A model generated the notes under the pieces. The model saw only the letters and a program-made list of their open reading frames with translations, did no database searches and was not told the DNA's origin. A stretch of DNA of 64,000 nt from Deltaproteobacteria bacterium (GTDB lineage Bacteria; Desulfobacterota; Dissulfuribacteria; Dissulfuribacterales; UBA3076): the NCBI GenBank assembly GCA_018399745.1, contig JAGYNZ010000007.1, positions 1 through 64,000 of the forward strand, read 5' to 3'. The stretch's first letter is position 1; the number at the start of each line of letters is the position of its first letter. The position numbers and the translations under genes were made by a program. Below, in pieces: positions 33,796-42,270 of this stretch.

Positions 33796-33837
33796 AAATG
33801 TATATTCTATATTATACATTTAATTAGCAAATATCAA
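33796..33837 (-). promoter_or_regulatory. Promoter and palindromic operator of the PIN toxin module
   Basis: AAATGTATA (33796-33804) and TATACATTT (33813-33821) are perfect 9-bp inverted arms with an 8-bp spacer. On the minus strand, TATAAT (33811-33816) overlaps one arm, and TTGATA (33832-33837) lies 15 bp upstream of it, a slightly short spacing. This fits autoregulation by the antitoxin-toxin complex. Confidence 0.6.
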
Positions 33838-34018
33838 GTACAATTTTACAAAGAACTTGGCATATTTAGTTCTGATCTGAAAAACCAAAATCGCCCAAAC
33901 AAGGAACAAAAGCCAAAATTCTCCATCTGCCCCTGAGTTCCGGGAAAAATTGTGCCAAGGCCCTGAGACAGGACGGGCACTCCATAGACGGTTTTGGAAC
34001 ATGGCCGCTGCTGATCCT

Positions 34019-34402
34019 TTATTCCTCTATGTCGAACGCCCAGGGTATATGTTCAATGGTCGGTTTGCCTATACCATAAAATCTGATTGCCAGGACATCA
34101 AATCGAATTTCCCGGTCTAAATAACCCTTTTTCTGAAGGTACCACTTGGCAACGCGTATAATCTGACGCCTTTTATGATAGGTTATTGCCTCCTGTGGTT
34201 GGCCGTATTTAGAGCTTAGCCGGGACTTTACTTCCACAAAGATTATCCGTGACCGGTCCTCAAGGATCAAATCTATCTCACCCCAGCGCACCCGGTAGTT
34301 CCGCTCAAGCACATTGTATCCCCTCTCTTTAAAGAAGGCCTCAGCGAGTCCCTCGGCCTTTTCCCCTAATTCCTTGGCATAACCGTGTCTCTTGGCATTC
34401 AT
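34019..34402 (-). CDS. yraN: YraN family (UPF0102) nuclease-like protein
   Basis: The 127-residue protein has the family plan: GEKAEGLAEAFFKERGYNVLERNYRVRWGEIDLILED, then IIFVEVKSR. The E..D..EVK residues are the PD-(D/E)XK nuclease-like core. Its role is unproven, though it is commonly linked to DNA processing. It is the last gene of the leftward rpsP-trmD-rplS-rnhB operon. A tandem repeat ends 1 bp before the ATG, leaving no Shine-Dalgarno sequence, so initiation must rely on coupling with rnhB or be weak. Confidence 0.93.
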   Translation of the reverse strand: MNAKRHGYAKELGEKAEGLAEAFFKERGYNVLERNYRVRWGEIDLILEDRSRIIFVEVKSRLSSKYGQPQEAITYHKRRQIIRVAKWYLQKKGYLDREIRFDVLAIRFYGIGKPTIEHIPWAFDIEE

Positions 34403-34403
34403 A

Positions 34404-34574
34404 GGTTCGGGGTTCAGGGTTCAAAGGTTCAGGGTTCAAAGGTTCAGGGTTCAAAGGTTCAGGGTTCAAAGGTTCAGGGTTCAGGGTTCAAAGGTTCAGG
34501 GTTCAGGGTTCAAAGGTTCAGGGTTCAAAGGTTCAGGGTTCAAAGGTTCAGGGTTCAGGGTTCAAAGGTTCAGA
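34404..34574. repeat. Tandem repeat array, 15/22-bp unit of GGGTTCA type
   Basis: There are nine units in a row: six of 15 bp (GGTTCAGGGTTCAAA) and three of 22 bp, the longer ones having one extra GGGTTCA heptamer. Partial units frame the array: GGTTCGG at the left, GGTTCAGA at the right. It fills the rnhB-yraN junction: rnhB terminates inside it (TGA of the repeat at 34562-34564) and yraN begins just after it. Differences between units are only of whole heptamers, as expected from slippage. A related heptamer array lies at 63914-63963. Confidence 0.95.
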
Positions 34575-35218
34575 TTTAAGTTATGTATTGTCGTGTGCTC
34601 ACGAACTCCTTTAAAGGTCTTCCGATGGATTGGACAACAGCCATGAAGTCTTATGGCCTCACGGTGTTCTGAAGTCGGATAGCCCTTGTTGCCGGCAAAG
34701 TTGTAATGGGAATAATGCTGATGCATCTCTTCCATAAGGCTGTCTCTAAAGACCTTGGCCACTATTGAGGCAGCTGCCACGGAAAGAGACCTCTGGTCTC
34801 CCTTAATCAAGGTCCTTTGAGGCAAAATATGAGGAATTGGTTGATTACCATCAACAAGTAAGGCCATAGGCCTGAGGTCCAGATCATCAACGGCCCGGGC
34901 CATTGCCCTAAGGCTGGCCTCCAGGATATTTATCCGGTCTATTTCCTCAGATTCCACCTGGCTCACGGAAACCGCCAGGGCCTTCTCTCTTATCGCAAGG
35001 TCAAGGACTTTCCGCTGTTTTGCAGACAGGGCCTTTGAATCCCAAACCCCGGCCAGATGAACATCTGGTGAAAGTATAACAGCAGCGGCTACAACAGGCC
35101 CGGCCAGACACCCACGGCCAACTTCGTCAAGGCCGGCGACCGGATCAAGACCTTGGTCCCACAGACTATGTTCAAAGTATAAGAGATCTAATCCGGAATC
35201 TCTTCCGCGGCCCTTCAT
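34562..35218 (-). CDS. rnhB: Ribonuclease HII
   Basis: The 218-residue protein removes RNA from RNA-DNA hybrids. It has the DEVGRG motif (AGLDEVGRGCLAGPVVAAAV), a second acid in DGNQPIP, SVAAASIVAKVFRD with the Asp, and GYPTSEHREAI. These supply the acidic catalytic residues of type 2 RNases H. The C-terminus ends NLNLNL, with the last codons and the stop provided by the repeat array, so the natural end was probably altered. It follows rplS by 4 bp. Confidence 0.96.
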   Translation of the reverse strand: MKGRGRDSGLDLLYFEHSLWDQGLDPVAGLDEVGRGCLAGPVVAAAVILSPDVHLAGVWDSKALSAKQRKVLDLAIREKALAVSVSQVESEEIDRINILEASLRAMARAVDDLDLRPMALLVDGNQPIPHILPQRTLIKGDQRSLSVAAASIVAKVFRDSLMEEMHQHYSHYNFAGNKGYPTSEHREAIRLHGCCPIHRKTFKGVREHTTIHNLNLNL

Positions 35219-35222
35219 GACA

Positions 35223-35573
35223 TCAAGAGCGTGAACTCACTTTTTGCCTGGCCGCCCTACCCTTCAGACCACGTAGATAATAAAATTTGGCCCGGTTGTG
35301 ACGGCCTTCTTTTAACCACTCTATTTTTTCAATTCTGGGAGAGTGTATGGGGAAAACTCTCTCAACGCCTACACCGTAAGAGATCTTTCTCACGGTGAAA
35401 CTCTCGGATATACCGCTGCCCCTGCGGCTGATTACCACGCCTTCAAATACCTGTATACGTTCTTTTTCCTCTGTCTCTTGAATCTTGGCATGAACCCTCA
35501 CAGTATCTCCGGGCCTGAAGTCCGGAATATCCTCTCGCATCTCCTCAAATTCAAGTCTACGCAAAATTTCCAT
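35223..35573 (-). CDS. rplS: 50S ribosomal protein L19
   Basis: The 116-residue protein has [33 protein letters not shown] and [17 protein letters not shown], followed by [16 protein letters not shown], which is L19 from end to end. It sits at the junction of the 30S and 50S subunits. It belongs to the leftward operon but is separated from the upstream methyltransferase gene by 216 bp, so an internal promoter is likely. An AGGAGG site precedes the start. Confidence 0.98.
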   Translation of the reverse strand: MEILRRLEFEEMREDIPDFRPGDTVRVHAKIQETEEKERIQVFEGVVISRRGSGISESFTVRKISYGVGVERVFPIHSPRIEKIEWLKEGRHNRAKFYYLRGLKGRAARQKVSSRS

Positions 35574-35731
35574 CAGCTATATCCTCCTGAAAATGTTGAA
35601 GACCAAATGGATGATCTGTATCAACATTTTTAACTTTTATGATTATACTACAAAAATTCTAAAACGTTCTTCTGCTCCAAGAACAAAGCTTAAAAAGCTA
35701 TTATAACCATCCCCCTTGCAGGTTTCATCTT

Positions 35732-35747
35732 AAGGCCTGCAGGCCTT
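35732..35747. repeat. Perfect 16-bp palindrome
   Basis: AAGGCCTGCAGGCCTT is its own reverse complement. It lies in the 216-bp gap between the RNA methyltransferase gene and rplS. As RNA it could only fold with a very small loop; as DNA it could be an operator or part of a terminator. Confidence 0.6.
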
Positions 35748-35789
35748 GTGCAACGACTTAGATCAGGTCTTTTAAGTGGAATCTTCTGT

Positions 35790-36362
35790 TTAATTTCTAT
35801 TACCCAAAAGCCGGTCCAGAGTTATTGCAGCTGCACTTCGGACCGGCAAATGATTGTATTCCCGATCGCCCTCTATAGGAGAAATTACGCCGTCGGCATT
35901 TTTGAATACACTGCTATCAAATCCTGAAGCAGTGCCGAAAAGAAGCAAAATGCCGTTACGTCCTTTATTCTCTATTATTTTTCGCAAACATGACCAATTT
36001 ACGGAGTTCGGCCTTTTTTTGGCAGTTGTCACGTATACAAGGACACGTCTTCCCGTCTCAAGGGTTATCTGGCTGCAGACCTCTTTAATATCTCCTGCAA
36101 TCCTAATGAGCCTCATTGCCTCCCGTCTATCCGAGTTGATATCTCCTCCTACCCCTTCCAGCCAGTGACCAATCAAGCGTCGTGCCAGGACCTGCTGATC
36201 AGGCAATGGGGTAACCAGATAATATGCCGACAGGTCGTAGGTCCGGGCCAGTCTTGCTATATCATGGAGGTCCAGATTGGTAATGGCCGAGGCTATTAAT
36301 TCACCGTGCCGATTCAGGACCGGATAATGAACAAGTGCCAGGTAGATCAGTCTTTTCGCCAC
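35790..36362 (-). CDS. SAM-dependent RNA methyltransferase, SPOUT-like
   Basis: The 190-residue protein has IYLALVHYPVLNRHGELIASAITNLDLHDIAR, then a middle part with RPNSVNWSCLR and a C-terminal knot region LLLFGTASGFDSSVF and HLPVRSAAAITLDRLLG. This matches the PF09936 type of putative SPOUT methyltransferases, often encoded between trmD and rplS in Desulfobacterota and related phyla. The target is presumably tRNA or rRNA. Its start overlaps the end of trmD by 16 bp. Confidence 0.88.
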   Translation of the reverse strand: MAKRLIYLALVHYPVLNRHGELIASAITNLDLHDIARLARTYDLSAYYLVTPLPDQQVLARRLIGHWLEGVGGDINSDRREAMRLIRIAGDIKEVCSQITLETGRRVLVYVTTAKKRPNSVNWSCLRKIIENKGRNGILLLFGTASGFDSSVFKNADGVISPIEGDREYNHLPVRSAAAITLDRLLGNRN

Positions 36363-37099
36363 CCCAAGCTCCTGAGGTATTCAATGTCCTTTTTGTTCAA
36401 TTGGGCACTGTCAAGCAGTTCCGGCCTCTTTTCATAAGTTAGGCCAAGCGATTGCTCCCTCCTCCATTTCGCAATTTTTGCATGGTCTCCGGACAGCAAT
36501 AGCTCAGGGACCTCCCAATCATTAAAGACCCTGGGACGGGTGTATTGAGGGAATTCCAGAAGCCCGTCGCTGAAGGAATCCTTCTCGGCTGATGACTCAC
36601 CACCCAGTACACCCCCTATAAGTCTGCTAACGGCATCTATCACCACAAGGGCTGCAATTTCACCGCCAGACAATACATAATTTCCAACAGACAACTCAAG
36701 ATCTACGCAGTGTTCGCGAATTCTCTCATCAACTCCTTCGTACCGGCCACATATAAGGATAAGCCTCTGGAACTGAGCAAGCTCTCCGGCCAGGGCCTGA
36801 TCAAACAGCCTTCCCCTGGGACTCATCAAAATGACCCGGGCCTCAGGCGACTCTTCTTTCAGTACATTAAGGGCCTTATAAATTGGTTCGGGTTTCATTA
36901 CCATGCCCTCACCGCCCCCGAACGGTCTGTCATCAGTAGTCCGATGCCTGTCTACAGTGAAATCCCTGAGGTTGAATGCCCTGACCTTTAGGATATCCGC
37001 CTCAATGGCACGCTGCACCACACCATCCTTGAGACATGAATCAAAAAAATGGGGAAAAATCGTAATTATATCAAAGAGCATTGGCCTCGATAAGGCCAA
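36347..37099 (-). CDS. trmD: tRNA (guanine-37-N1)-methyltransferase
   Basis: TrmD methylates G37 next to the anticodon, preventing frameshifts. The protein has DIITIFPHFFDSCLKDGVV, YGGGEG-type GGGEGMVMKPEP, LICGRYEGVDERI and SVGNYVLSGGE (the trefoil-knot SAM site), then PQYTRPRVFNDWEVPELLLSG. The 250-residue size fits. An internal ATG six codons on (37081) puts the FDIITIFP motif nearer the N-terminus and may be the true start. It overlaps rimM by up to 29 bp. Confidence 0.97.
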   Translation of the reverse strand: MALSRPMLFDIITIFPHFFDSCLKDGVVQRAIEADILKVRAFNLRDFTVDRHRTTDDRPFGGGEGMVMKPEPIYKALNVLKEESPEARVILMSPRGRLFDQALAGELAQFQRLILICGRYEGVDERIREHCVDLELSVGNYVLSGGEIAALVVIDAVSRLIGGVLGGESSAEKDSFSDGLLEFPQYTRPRVFNDWEVPELLLSGDHAKIAKWRREQSLGLTYEKRPELLDSAQLNKKDIEYLRSLGWRKD

Positions 37100-37607
37100 G
37101 AGGAAGATCTACCACCATGAGGCCCTTTTCAGGGTCTATGGTTTTCACTATCTGCTCAACAGCAGGTACAAGAATCTCTCCCCTCTCACCTTTAACTACA
37201 TACACATCGTGCGCACCTGTTGACAAGACATCAGATAAAATTCCCAGTTTTTCTCCTTTGGCACTCACTACGGAAAGCCCCTCAATCTCGTGCCAGTAAT
37301 ACTCTCCCTCAGCCAGTAGCGAAAGTTTGGACCTGTCCAGGAAAATCTCTGTATTAACCAAAGATCCTGCCTGTGTTAAGTCAACCACACCTTCGAGTGC
37401 CAGAATCACACTTCGACCTTTTTTGACACGGGCAGTAACAAGCCTATGAGGCATCTTGTCGCCGTATTTGTCCTGGACAAAAATGTCCTTATAGTCAAAA
37501 AAATACCTAATATCCGAATAGGAATACGCTTGCACTTCACCACGTATTCCATGTGTCTTTACAATCTTGCCAATGGCAAAAAAGAAATTATCATCAGCGT
37601 CCATCAA
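37071..37607 (-). CDS. rimM: 16S rRNA maturation factor RimM
   Basis: The 178-residue protein starts FAIGKIVKTHGIRGEVQAY, the N-terminal RimM barrel, and has the PRC-barrel half with EGEYYWHEIEGLSVVSAKG and DVYVVKGERGEILVPA. It helps fold the 3' domain of 16S rRNA and binds S19. It directly follows khpA with no gap, within the leftward operon. Confidence 0.96.
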   Translation of the reverse strand: MMDADDNFFFAIGKIVKTHGIRGEVQAYSYSDIRYFFDYKDIFVQDKYGDKMPHRLVTARVKKGRSVILALEGVVDLTQAGSLVNTEIFLDRSKLSLLAEGEYYWHEIEGLSVVSAKGEKLGILSDVLSTGAHDVYVVKGERGEILVPAVEQIVKTIDPEKGLMVVDLPLGLIEANAL

Positions 37608-37838
37608 CTATTCAAGTATTTCTAAAACCGATCTCTTCCGCAGTTTTGTAGATGCAGCATTGAGTATGGTCCTCATTGCCCGGGCGGTACGGCCCTGCCG
37701 ACCTATCACCTTTCCAAGGTCTTCCTTGGATACTTTAAGTTCAATAACCGAGGTCTGTTCTCCTTCGATCTCGTTTACCTGCACCGCCTCTGGATTATCT
37801 ACCAGTGCCTTCGCTATGTATTCAACCAAATCCTTCAT
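37608..37838 (-). CDS. khpA: KH-domain RNA-binding protein
   Basis: The 76-residue protein is a single KH domain with the loop [17 protein letters not shown] (the GxxG is GRQG) and an upstream [12 protein letters not shown]. In other bacteria KhpA pairs with KhpB (Jag) and binds many RNAs. It lies between rpsP and rimM, its usual place. Confidence 0.95.
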   Translation of the reverse strand: MKDLVEYIAKALVDNPEAVQVNEIEGEQTSVIELKVSKEDLGKVIGRQGRTARAMRTILNAASTKLRKRSVLEILE

Positions 37839-37896
37839 TCTTCGCCTCCACAGTCAATTTCCTCATATGGCGGTATTATTACAACTTTAATATGTT

Positions 37897-38157
37897 TTAC
37901 TGTTGAGCAGGTTCTGGTAAATGACTAACCTTTTTAAGTAAAGACCTTACGGTATCTGTGGGTTCAGCACCCAAACTCAGCCATTTATCTACCTTGGATG
38001 AGTCAACCTTGAATTCCGCCGGGTCCTTTAGAGGATCGTAGGTACCCAGGATTTCAAGAAACTTTCCATCTCTTGCAGCCCCGGAGTTTGCCGCGACCAC
38101 CCGATAAAACGGCTTCTTCTTACGGCCACGACGGGTCAAACGAATTTTTATTGCCAT
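37897..38157 (-). CDS. rpsP: 30S ribosomal protein S16
   Basis: The 86-residue protein has [41 protein letters not shown], followed by the conserved lysine-rich tail [29 protein letters not shown] precedes the start. It lies 19 bp downstream of ffh in the same operon. Confidence 0.98.
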   Translation of the reverse strand: MAIKIRLTRRGRKKKPFYRVVAANSGAARDGKFLEILGTYDPLKDPAEFKVDSSKVDKWLSLGAEPTDTVRSLLKKVSHLPEPAQQ

Positions 38158-38176
38158 ATTTACCTCCAGAAATAAT

Positions 38177-39508
38177 TCAAAAGGGCAAAAGCCCTTTAGG
38201 AAACTGTTTAAATTTTGATTTTCTCATTTTTTTTAGCATTTTGTTCATTGCTGCATAATTTTTAAGAAGACGATTTACATCCTGGACTGCAGTACCACTA
38301 CCATTGGCTATCCTCTTTCTTCTGCTGGCATTGATAATAGTATAACTACTACGTTCCTGGGGTGTCATGGAGTTTATAATAGCCTCCACCCGTATGAGCT
38401 CTTTCTCATCAGGGGCCAACCCTTTTATCTGCTTCATCTTGTTTAAACCTGGTATCATGGAAACAATTTGTTCAAGACTTCCCATCTTTCTTATACGCTG
38501 CAGCTGATCTCTGAAGTCCTCCAGAGTGAAACTGTCCGTCTTAAGCTTTTCCTGAAGTTTCAGTGCCTCCTTCTGATCAATAGTATCCTGAGCTTTCTCA
38601 ATCAGACTGAGCACATCCCCCATCCCGAGAATTCTATTAGCTATTCGGTCCGGATGGAATGATTCCAAGGCATCAAGCTTCTCGCCAATCCCTACCAGCT
38701 TTATTGACTTTCCTGTAACTGCCTGTATTGAAAGGGCGGCACCTCCTCGGGCGTCACCCTCAAGCTTGGTTAACACAACGCCTGTAATAGAAAGCTCCTG
38801 ATCAAATTTTTGGGCCACATTGACTGCATCCTGTCCAGTCATGGCGTCTGCCACAAGCAAAATTTCCTGAGGGGACACTAAGGCGTTTATTTCCCTGAGT
38901 TCCCCCATTAGGGCCTCGTCTATGTGCAAACGGCCGGCAGTATCAAGTATAACCGTATCGAGGCGCGCAACTTCCGCTTTGGCTACTGCCTGTCTGGCTA
39001 TTTCCAAAGGAGACGCGGATGGTTCCGAAGGAAATACATCGATTTTCAACTGGTCACCAAGAATCTTTAGCTGCTTTAAAGCCGCGGGCCTGTAAACGTC
39101 AGCAGACACAAGGTAGGGCTTTCGACCTCTTGATTTCAACCAGCGAGCGAGTTTTGCCGCAGTGGTTGTCTTGCCCGAACCCTGAAGACCCACCAGGAGT
39201 ATAACTGCGGGCTGGCGTCCAGCCAGTTCGAGCCTTTTATTATGGCCTCCGAGTAAGACTATGAGCTCTTCATGGACTATTTTTACAACTTGCTGGGCCG
39301 GAGTCAGGCTCTCCATCACCTCCTGCCCCACGGCCCGCTCCTTCACCCGAGCAATAAAGTCCTTTACCACCTTATAGTTCACGTCGGCTTCCAAAAGGGC
39401 CAGACGGACCTCTCGTAACCCTTCCTGAATATTCTGCTCTGAAAGCTTTCCGTAGCCCTTAAGGCGTTTGAATACGGAATTCAGGCGCTCACTCAGATTA
39501 TCAAACAT
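38177..39508 (-). CDS. ffh: Signal recognition particle protein Ffh
   Basis: The 443-residue GTPase brings membrane-protein ribosome complexes to FtsY. It has the helical N domain, [15 protein letters not shown] (P loop), [13 protein letters not shown] and [14 protein letters not shown] (G motifs), then the M domain with methionine-rich helices and the RNA-binding [15 protein letters not shown]. It is the first gene of the leftward operon ffh-rpsP-khpA-rimM-trmD-methyltransferase-rplS-rnhB-yraN. Confidence 0.98.
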   Translation of the reverse strand: MFDNLSERLNSVFKRLKGYGKLSEQNIQEGLREVRLALLEADVNYKVVKDFIARVKERAVGQEVMESLTPAQQVVKIVHEELIVLLGGHNKRLELAGRQPAVILLVGLQGSGKTTTAAKLARWLKSRGRKPYLVSADVYRPAALKQLKILGDQLKIDVFPSEPSASPLEIARQAVAKAEVARLDTVILDTAGRLHIDEALMGELREINALVSPQEILLVADAMTGQDAVNVAQKFDQELSITGVVLTKLEGDARGGAALSIQAVTGKSIKLVGIGEKLDALESFHPDRIANRILGMGDVLSLIEKAQDTIDQKEALKLQEKLKTDSFTLEDFRDQLQRIRKMGSLEQIVSMIPGLNKMKQIKGLAPDEKELIRVEAIINSMTPQERSSYTIINASRRKRIANGSGTAVQDVNRLLKNYAAMNKMLKKMRKSKFKQFPKGLLPF

Positions 39509-39838
39509 GATCGTTTAAATCCCAACTTTTTCATGCTAATAGTATATTTCAGGTGCCTTGAACCTTTTCCCGCAATAACCAGTCAGTAAAATTAGAAGAA
39601 TTTACTTAATTCATCTTGAGGTGTCAACTCGACGTTTTTTTCTTGTCTACACCCGCGGTATCCGTTTAGGACTTACAGATCAAAGGTTTTATTTTCGCTA
39701 AATCCGGAGTACCTGAACCTTCTGACCCTCAACGACGACACTTATATTTTGGGAAAAAACAATAGATTATGTGTCGACAGCAGGCAAGACAAAGAATGAA
39801 TTCTGTCATTCACCTTATATAAATATACATCTTTACTC

Positions 39839-39867
39839 TTGACTCAGACACTCGTCTCATGTAATAA
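39839..39867 (+). promoter_or_regulatory. Possible promoter of the rpsF operon
   Basis: TTGACT (39839-39844) is followed after exactly 17 bp by TAATAA (39862-39867). The -35 is good, the -10 modest. The predicted start near 39874 leaves a leader of about 90 nt before rpsF. The rest of the spacer 39509-39838 shows no gene; the ffh promoter should be in it, but I could not identify it. Confidence 0.45.
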
Positions 39868-39890
39868 AAGGGCCTCTTTTATTCCTCCTT

Positions 39891-39932
39891 GCCCTGATGG
39901 GATTTGCTCAATATGCATTCTTCGATCAGGGC
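39891..39932 (+). ncRNA. Leader stem-loop before rpsF
   Basis: GCCCTGAT (39891-39898) and ATCAGGGC (39925-39932) form a perfect 8-bp stem with a 26-nt loop, ending 32 nt before the rpsF start. It may be an autoregulatory leader bound by S6:S18, as known upstream of rpsF in other bacteria, but I could not match the described S6-S18 motif in detail. Confidence 0.4.
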
Positions 39933-39964
39933 CAAGATAATATAAGCCCATAGGGAGGCCATAC

Positions 39965-40378
39965 ATGAAATTACGGCATTATGAAACATTTTATCTCCTT
40001 CATCCAGACCTCAGTGACGAGGAGCGTACAGCTGTCTCGGAAAAACTAAAACAAATCATAATCAGCGGGGATGGTCAACTCGTAAAGATTGATCCATGGC
40101 CCTTACAAAAACTTGCTTACAGGGTGCAAAAACAGACCCAAGGCTATTACGTAGTGATGGAGTATGGTGCCTCTGCCGAATCCATTATAGAAATCACCCG
40201 CAGGCTTCGGCTGGATGAGGGCGTGTTGAAATTCTTTACCACAAAGATAAGTCAGGAGTTTGATGCCGAGGCGCTTGCCAAGGCCCGGGAGGAATCCGCT
40301 CCGCCTTCTGAAACTGTCGAAACTGTTGAAGAGACCCTGAATTCCACCCAGTCCACTGAGAAAAGAGAAGAGGAATAA
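39965..40378 (+). CDS. rpsF: 30S ribosomal protein S6
   Basis: The 137-residue protein has the RRM-like S6 fold: HYETFYLLHPDLSDEER, GDGQLVKIDPWPLQKLAYRVQKQTQGYYVV, RLDEGVLKFFTTKI. The acidic C-terminal tail (SETVETVEETLNS) is longer than in E. coli. An AGGGAGG ribosome site lies just before the ATG. It heads the rightward rpsF-rpsR operon and forms a complex with S18. Confidence 0.98.
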   Translation: MKLRHYETFYLLHPDLSDEERTAVSEKLKQIIISGDGQLVKIDPWPLQKLAYRVQKQTQGYYVVMEYGASAESIIEITRRLRLDEGVLKFFTTKISQEFDAEALAKAREESAPPSETVETVEETLNSTQSTEKREEE

Positions 40379-40384
40379 GACTAA

Positions 40385-40660
40385 ATGCAAAATCCAAGAG
40401 ATATAAAAGATAATCGTAACAGGCGCCGACGCATATATATACGCAGGAAGGTCTGTCGCTTTTGTGCCGACAAATCTCTGACCATAGACTATAAAGACCA
40501 TAGGACTTTAAGGCATTTTATAACAGAAAGGGGAAAGATATTGCCCCGCCGTATTACCGGGACATGTGCCAAACATCAAAGACGCTTGACTACAGCCATC
40601 AAGCAAGCCAGAATAATGGCCTTGTTGCCATTCACCTCTGGTCATATTCTTAAAGATTAG
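40385..40660 (+). CDS. rpsR: 30S ribosomal protein S18
   Basis: The 91-residue basic protein has the core [43 protein letters not shown], diagnostic of S18. An N-terminal CRFC and a later Cys-x2-His (CAKH) could bind zinc, the C+ form of S18. It follows rpsF by 6 bp. Confidence 0.98.
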   Translation: MQNPRDIKDNRNRRRRIYIRRKVCRFCADKSLTIDYKDHRTLRHFITERGKILPRRITGTCAKHQRRLTTAIKQARIMALLPFTSGHILKD

Positions 40661-40794
40661 CGTTTTAAATCGTTAATAAGATTCAAAAATAAGATTCAAA
40701 ATCCACGAATCAACAGCTTAGATTTTCGGTAATCCATGAATCCTTACGGCCTGAATCTTTAAGCATGAACGCCTGAAATTTTCATATAAAGCAG

Positions 40795-41736
40795 TTGGCT
40801 CATCCTTCGAATCTCTCAAGCAAATGGACTCTGGCCTCCATCGTACTCCTTTTACCCATTATCATTAATGGAATCGCACCTCTGCTCCAGCTTGTAGCAC
40901 CGGGTATTCTTGTTGTATTGACCGAAGGGATCAGTCTTGCTCTGGCAAGCTCGATCATTTTGGGAAACCTGGCATTAGGACTCCTGCTCTGCTGGCTGCT
41001 CATGAGGCCTGAGGCATTGATCTGGCTGATCCAGACTGTCGGGCTGGCCATGGTCCTCATGGTCGCGAGAAAAAAGGATTGGTCATGGATCAAGGCCCTT
41101 CTGGCAGGCTTTGCCTATCTTTGTATAACGTTTGTGGTTGTGCTGAGTGCTGGATCGGACCATGGTCTGCTTGACGGATATAATAAGATTATCCAGGTAA
41201 TATCAGAGGATCTGGATCAAAGCCTGGCCCTATATAAAGAAAAATCATCCGGTATATATCAAGTAGAATTAGAAAAATGGTTTTATCAGTTTAAAGCACT
41301 CATAATACGATTTTTGCCTGGCCTAATGGGTTCAGTCTTTGTAATAATAACGCTGAGTAATATATTGGTACCAAAAATATATCTGGCCAAAAGATACGAA
41401 AATGAGGCCTTTGCGCCGACGTTCACCCAGTGGAAGCTACCTGAACTACTTATCTGGGTCATAATAACAGCGGCTGTATTGGCCTTTTGGGGAGACGGTA
41501 TCTTTCATGTCTGCGGAGAAAACGTTCTGCTGGTACTGAGCAGTCTCTATTTCCTGCAGGGGCTGGCAGTAGTTGCCGTCTATTTCGAAAAACTCAAGGT
41601 ACCTGGATTCATTCGCTGGATCATATATATATTGCTTTGCATCCAGTGGTATGGTCTAATATTTGTTGTTATTATAGGGGTGTCTGATGTATGGTTTGAC
41701 CTGAGAAACAGGGCGCCAGCAGCCAGAGAGTCATGA
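40795..41736 (+). CDS. YybS-like (DUF2232) membrane protein
   Basis: The 313-residue protein has about eight membrane segments, and FWGDGIFHVCGENVLLVLSSLYFLQGLAVVAVYFEK near the C-terminus is typical of DUF2232. In many bacteria this gene lies between rpsR and rplI, as here. Its function is unknown. The N-terminal start is uncertain: TTG at 40795 is the only reasonable early codon and lacks a good ribosome site. A 134-bp gap separates it from rpsR. Confidence 0.85.
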   Translation: MAHPSNLSSKWTLASIVLLLPIIINGIAPLLQLVAPGILVVLTEGISLALASSIILGNLALGLLLCWLLMRPEALIWLIQTVGLAMVLMVARKKDWSWIKALLAGFAYLCITFVVVLSAGSDHGLLDGYNKIIQVISEDLDQSLALYKEKSSGIYQVELEKWFYQFKALIIRFLPGLMGSVFVIITLSNILVPKIYLAKRYENEAFAPTFTQWKLPELLIWVIITAAVLAFWGDGIFHVCGENVLLVLSSLYFLQGLAVVAVYFEKLKVPGFIRWIIYILLCIQWYGLIFVVIIGVSDVWFDLRNRAPAARES

Positions 41737-41798
41737 AATTCATCAACTCCCAGACACTTTTGTTATTTAAATAAACATTTTTTCGAGGTCTCAGATAA

Positions 41799-42248
41799 AT
41801 GGAAATCATTCTTAAAGAAACTATTCCGTCTCTCGGGAAGGCCGGAGATATGGTTAAGGTCGCAAATGGCTATGCGCGCAATTTCCTGTTGCCTAAAGGT
41901 AAGGCCATCTTTGCCGATAAAAAAAATATGTCTCAGATTGAGCGTCAGCAGGCATCCATACTGAACAAGGCTGCCAGAGAACGTGACGAGTTTGATGCCC
42001 TGGCCGTTAAACTCGGCAGTCTGGAAATCAGCATACCGGTGCGGGTAGGTGAGTTGGATCGGCTTTATGGCTCTGTTACCAATCTTGATATAGCCAACGT
42101 TATAGAATCGCAAGGGTATTCAATTGATCGCAAGAAGATACAGCTGGACGAACCCATAAAGACCCTTGGCGAATTTGAGGTCCCTGTAAAACTCAGTCCC
42201 GATGTAAAGGCGGTCGTCAAAGTCAATGTAGTCCCTCAGGAATCCTAG
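41799..42248 (+). CDS. rplI: 50S ribosomal protein L9
   Basis: The 149-residue protein has MEIILKETIPSLGKAGDMVKVANGYARNFLLPKGKAI (the N-terminal rRNA-binding domain), a long connecting helix, and DRLYGSVTNLDIANVIESQGYSIDRKKIQL (C-terminal domain). It is complete and normal in size, and lies 22 bp before dnaB. Confidence 0.98.
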   Translation: MEIILKETIPSLGKAGDMVKVANGYARNFLLPKGKAIFADKKNMSQIERQQASILNKAARERDEFDALAVKLGSLEISIPVRVGELDRLYGSVTNLDIANVIESQGYSIDRKKIQLDEPIKTLGEFEVPVKLSPDVKAVVKVNVVPQES

Positions 42249-42270
42249 TGACATTTAGCAATCGCCAAAG

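Noticed and set aside
34404-34574. CRISPR array
   Set aside because: Units are directly adjacent, with no unique spacers, no dyad in the repeat and no cas genes in the window.
34385-34646. Two open frames rich in VQRF/VQGSK repeats
   Set aside because: They are direct translation of the tandem DNA repeat at 34404-34574, lie on the strand opposite rnhB and yraN, and show no ribosome site.
37081-37299. Rightward frames across rimM and trmD
   Set aside because: Antisense shadows of well-identified genes, with Ser/Pro-rich composition typical of reverse-strand reading.
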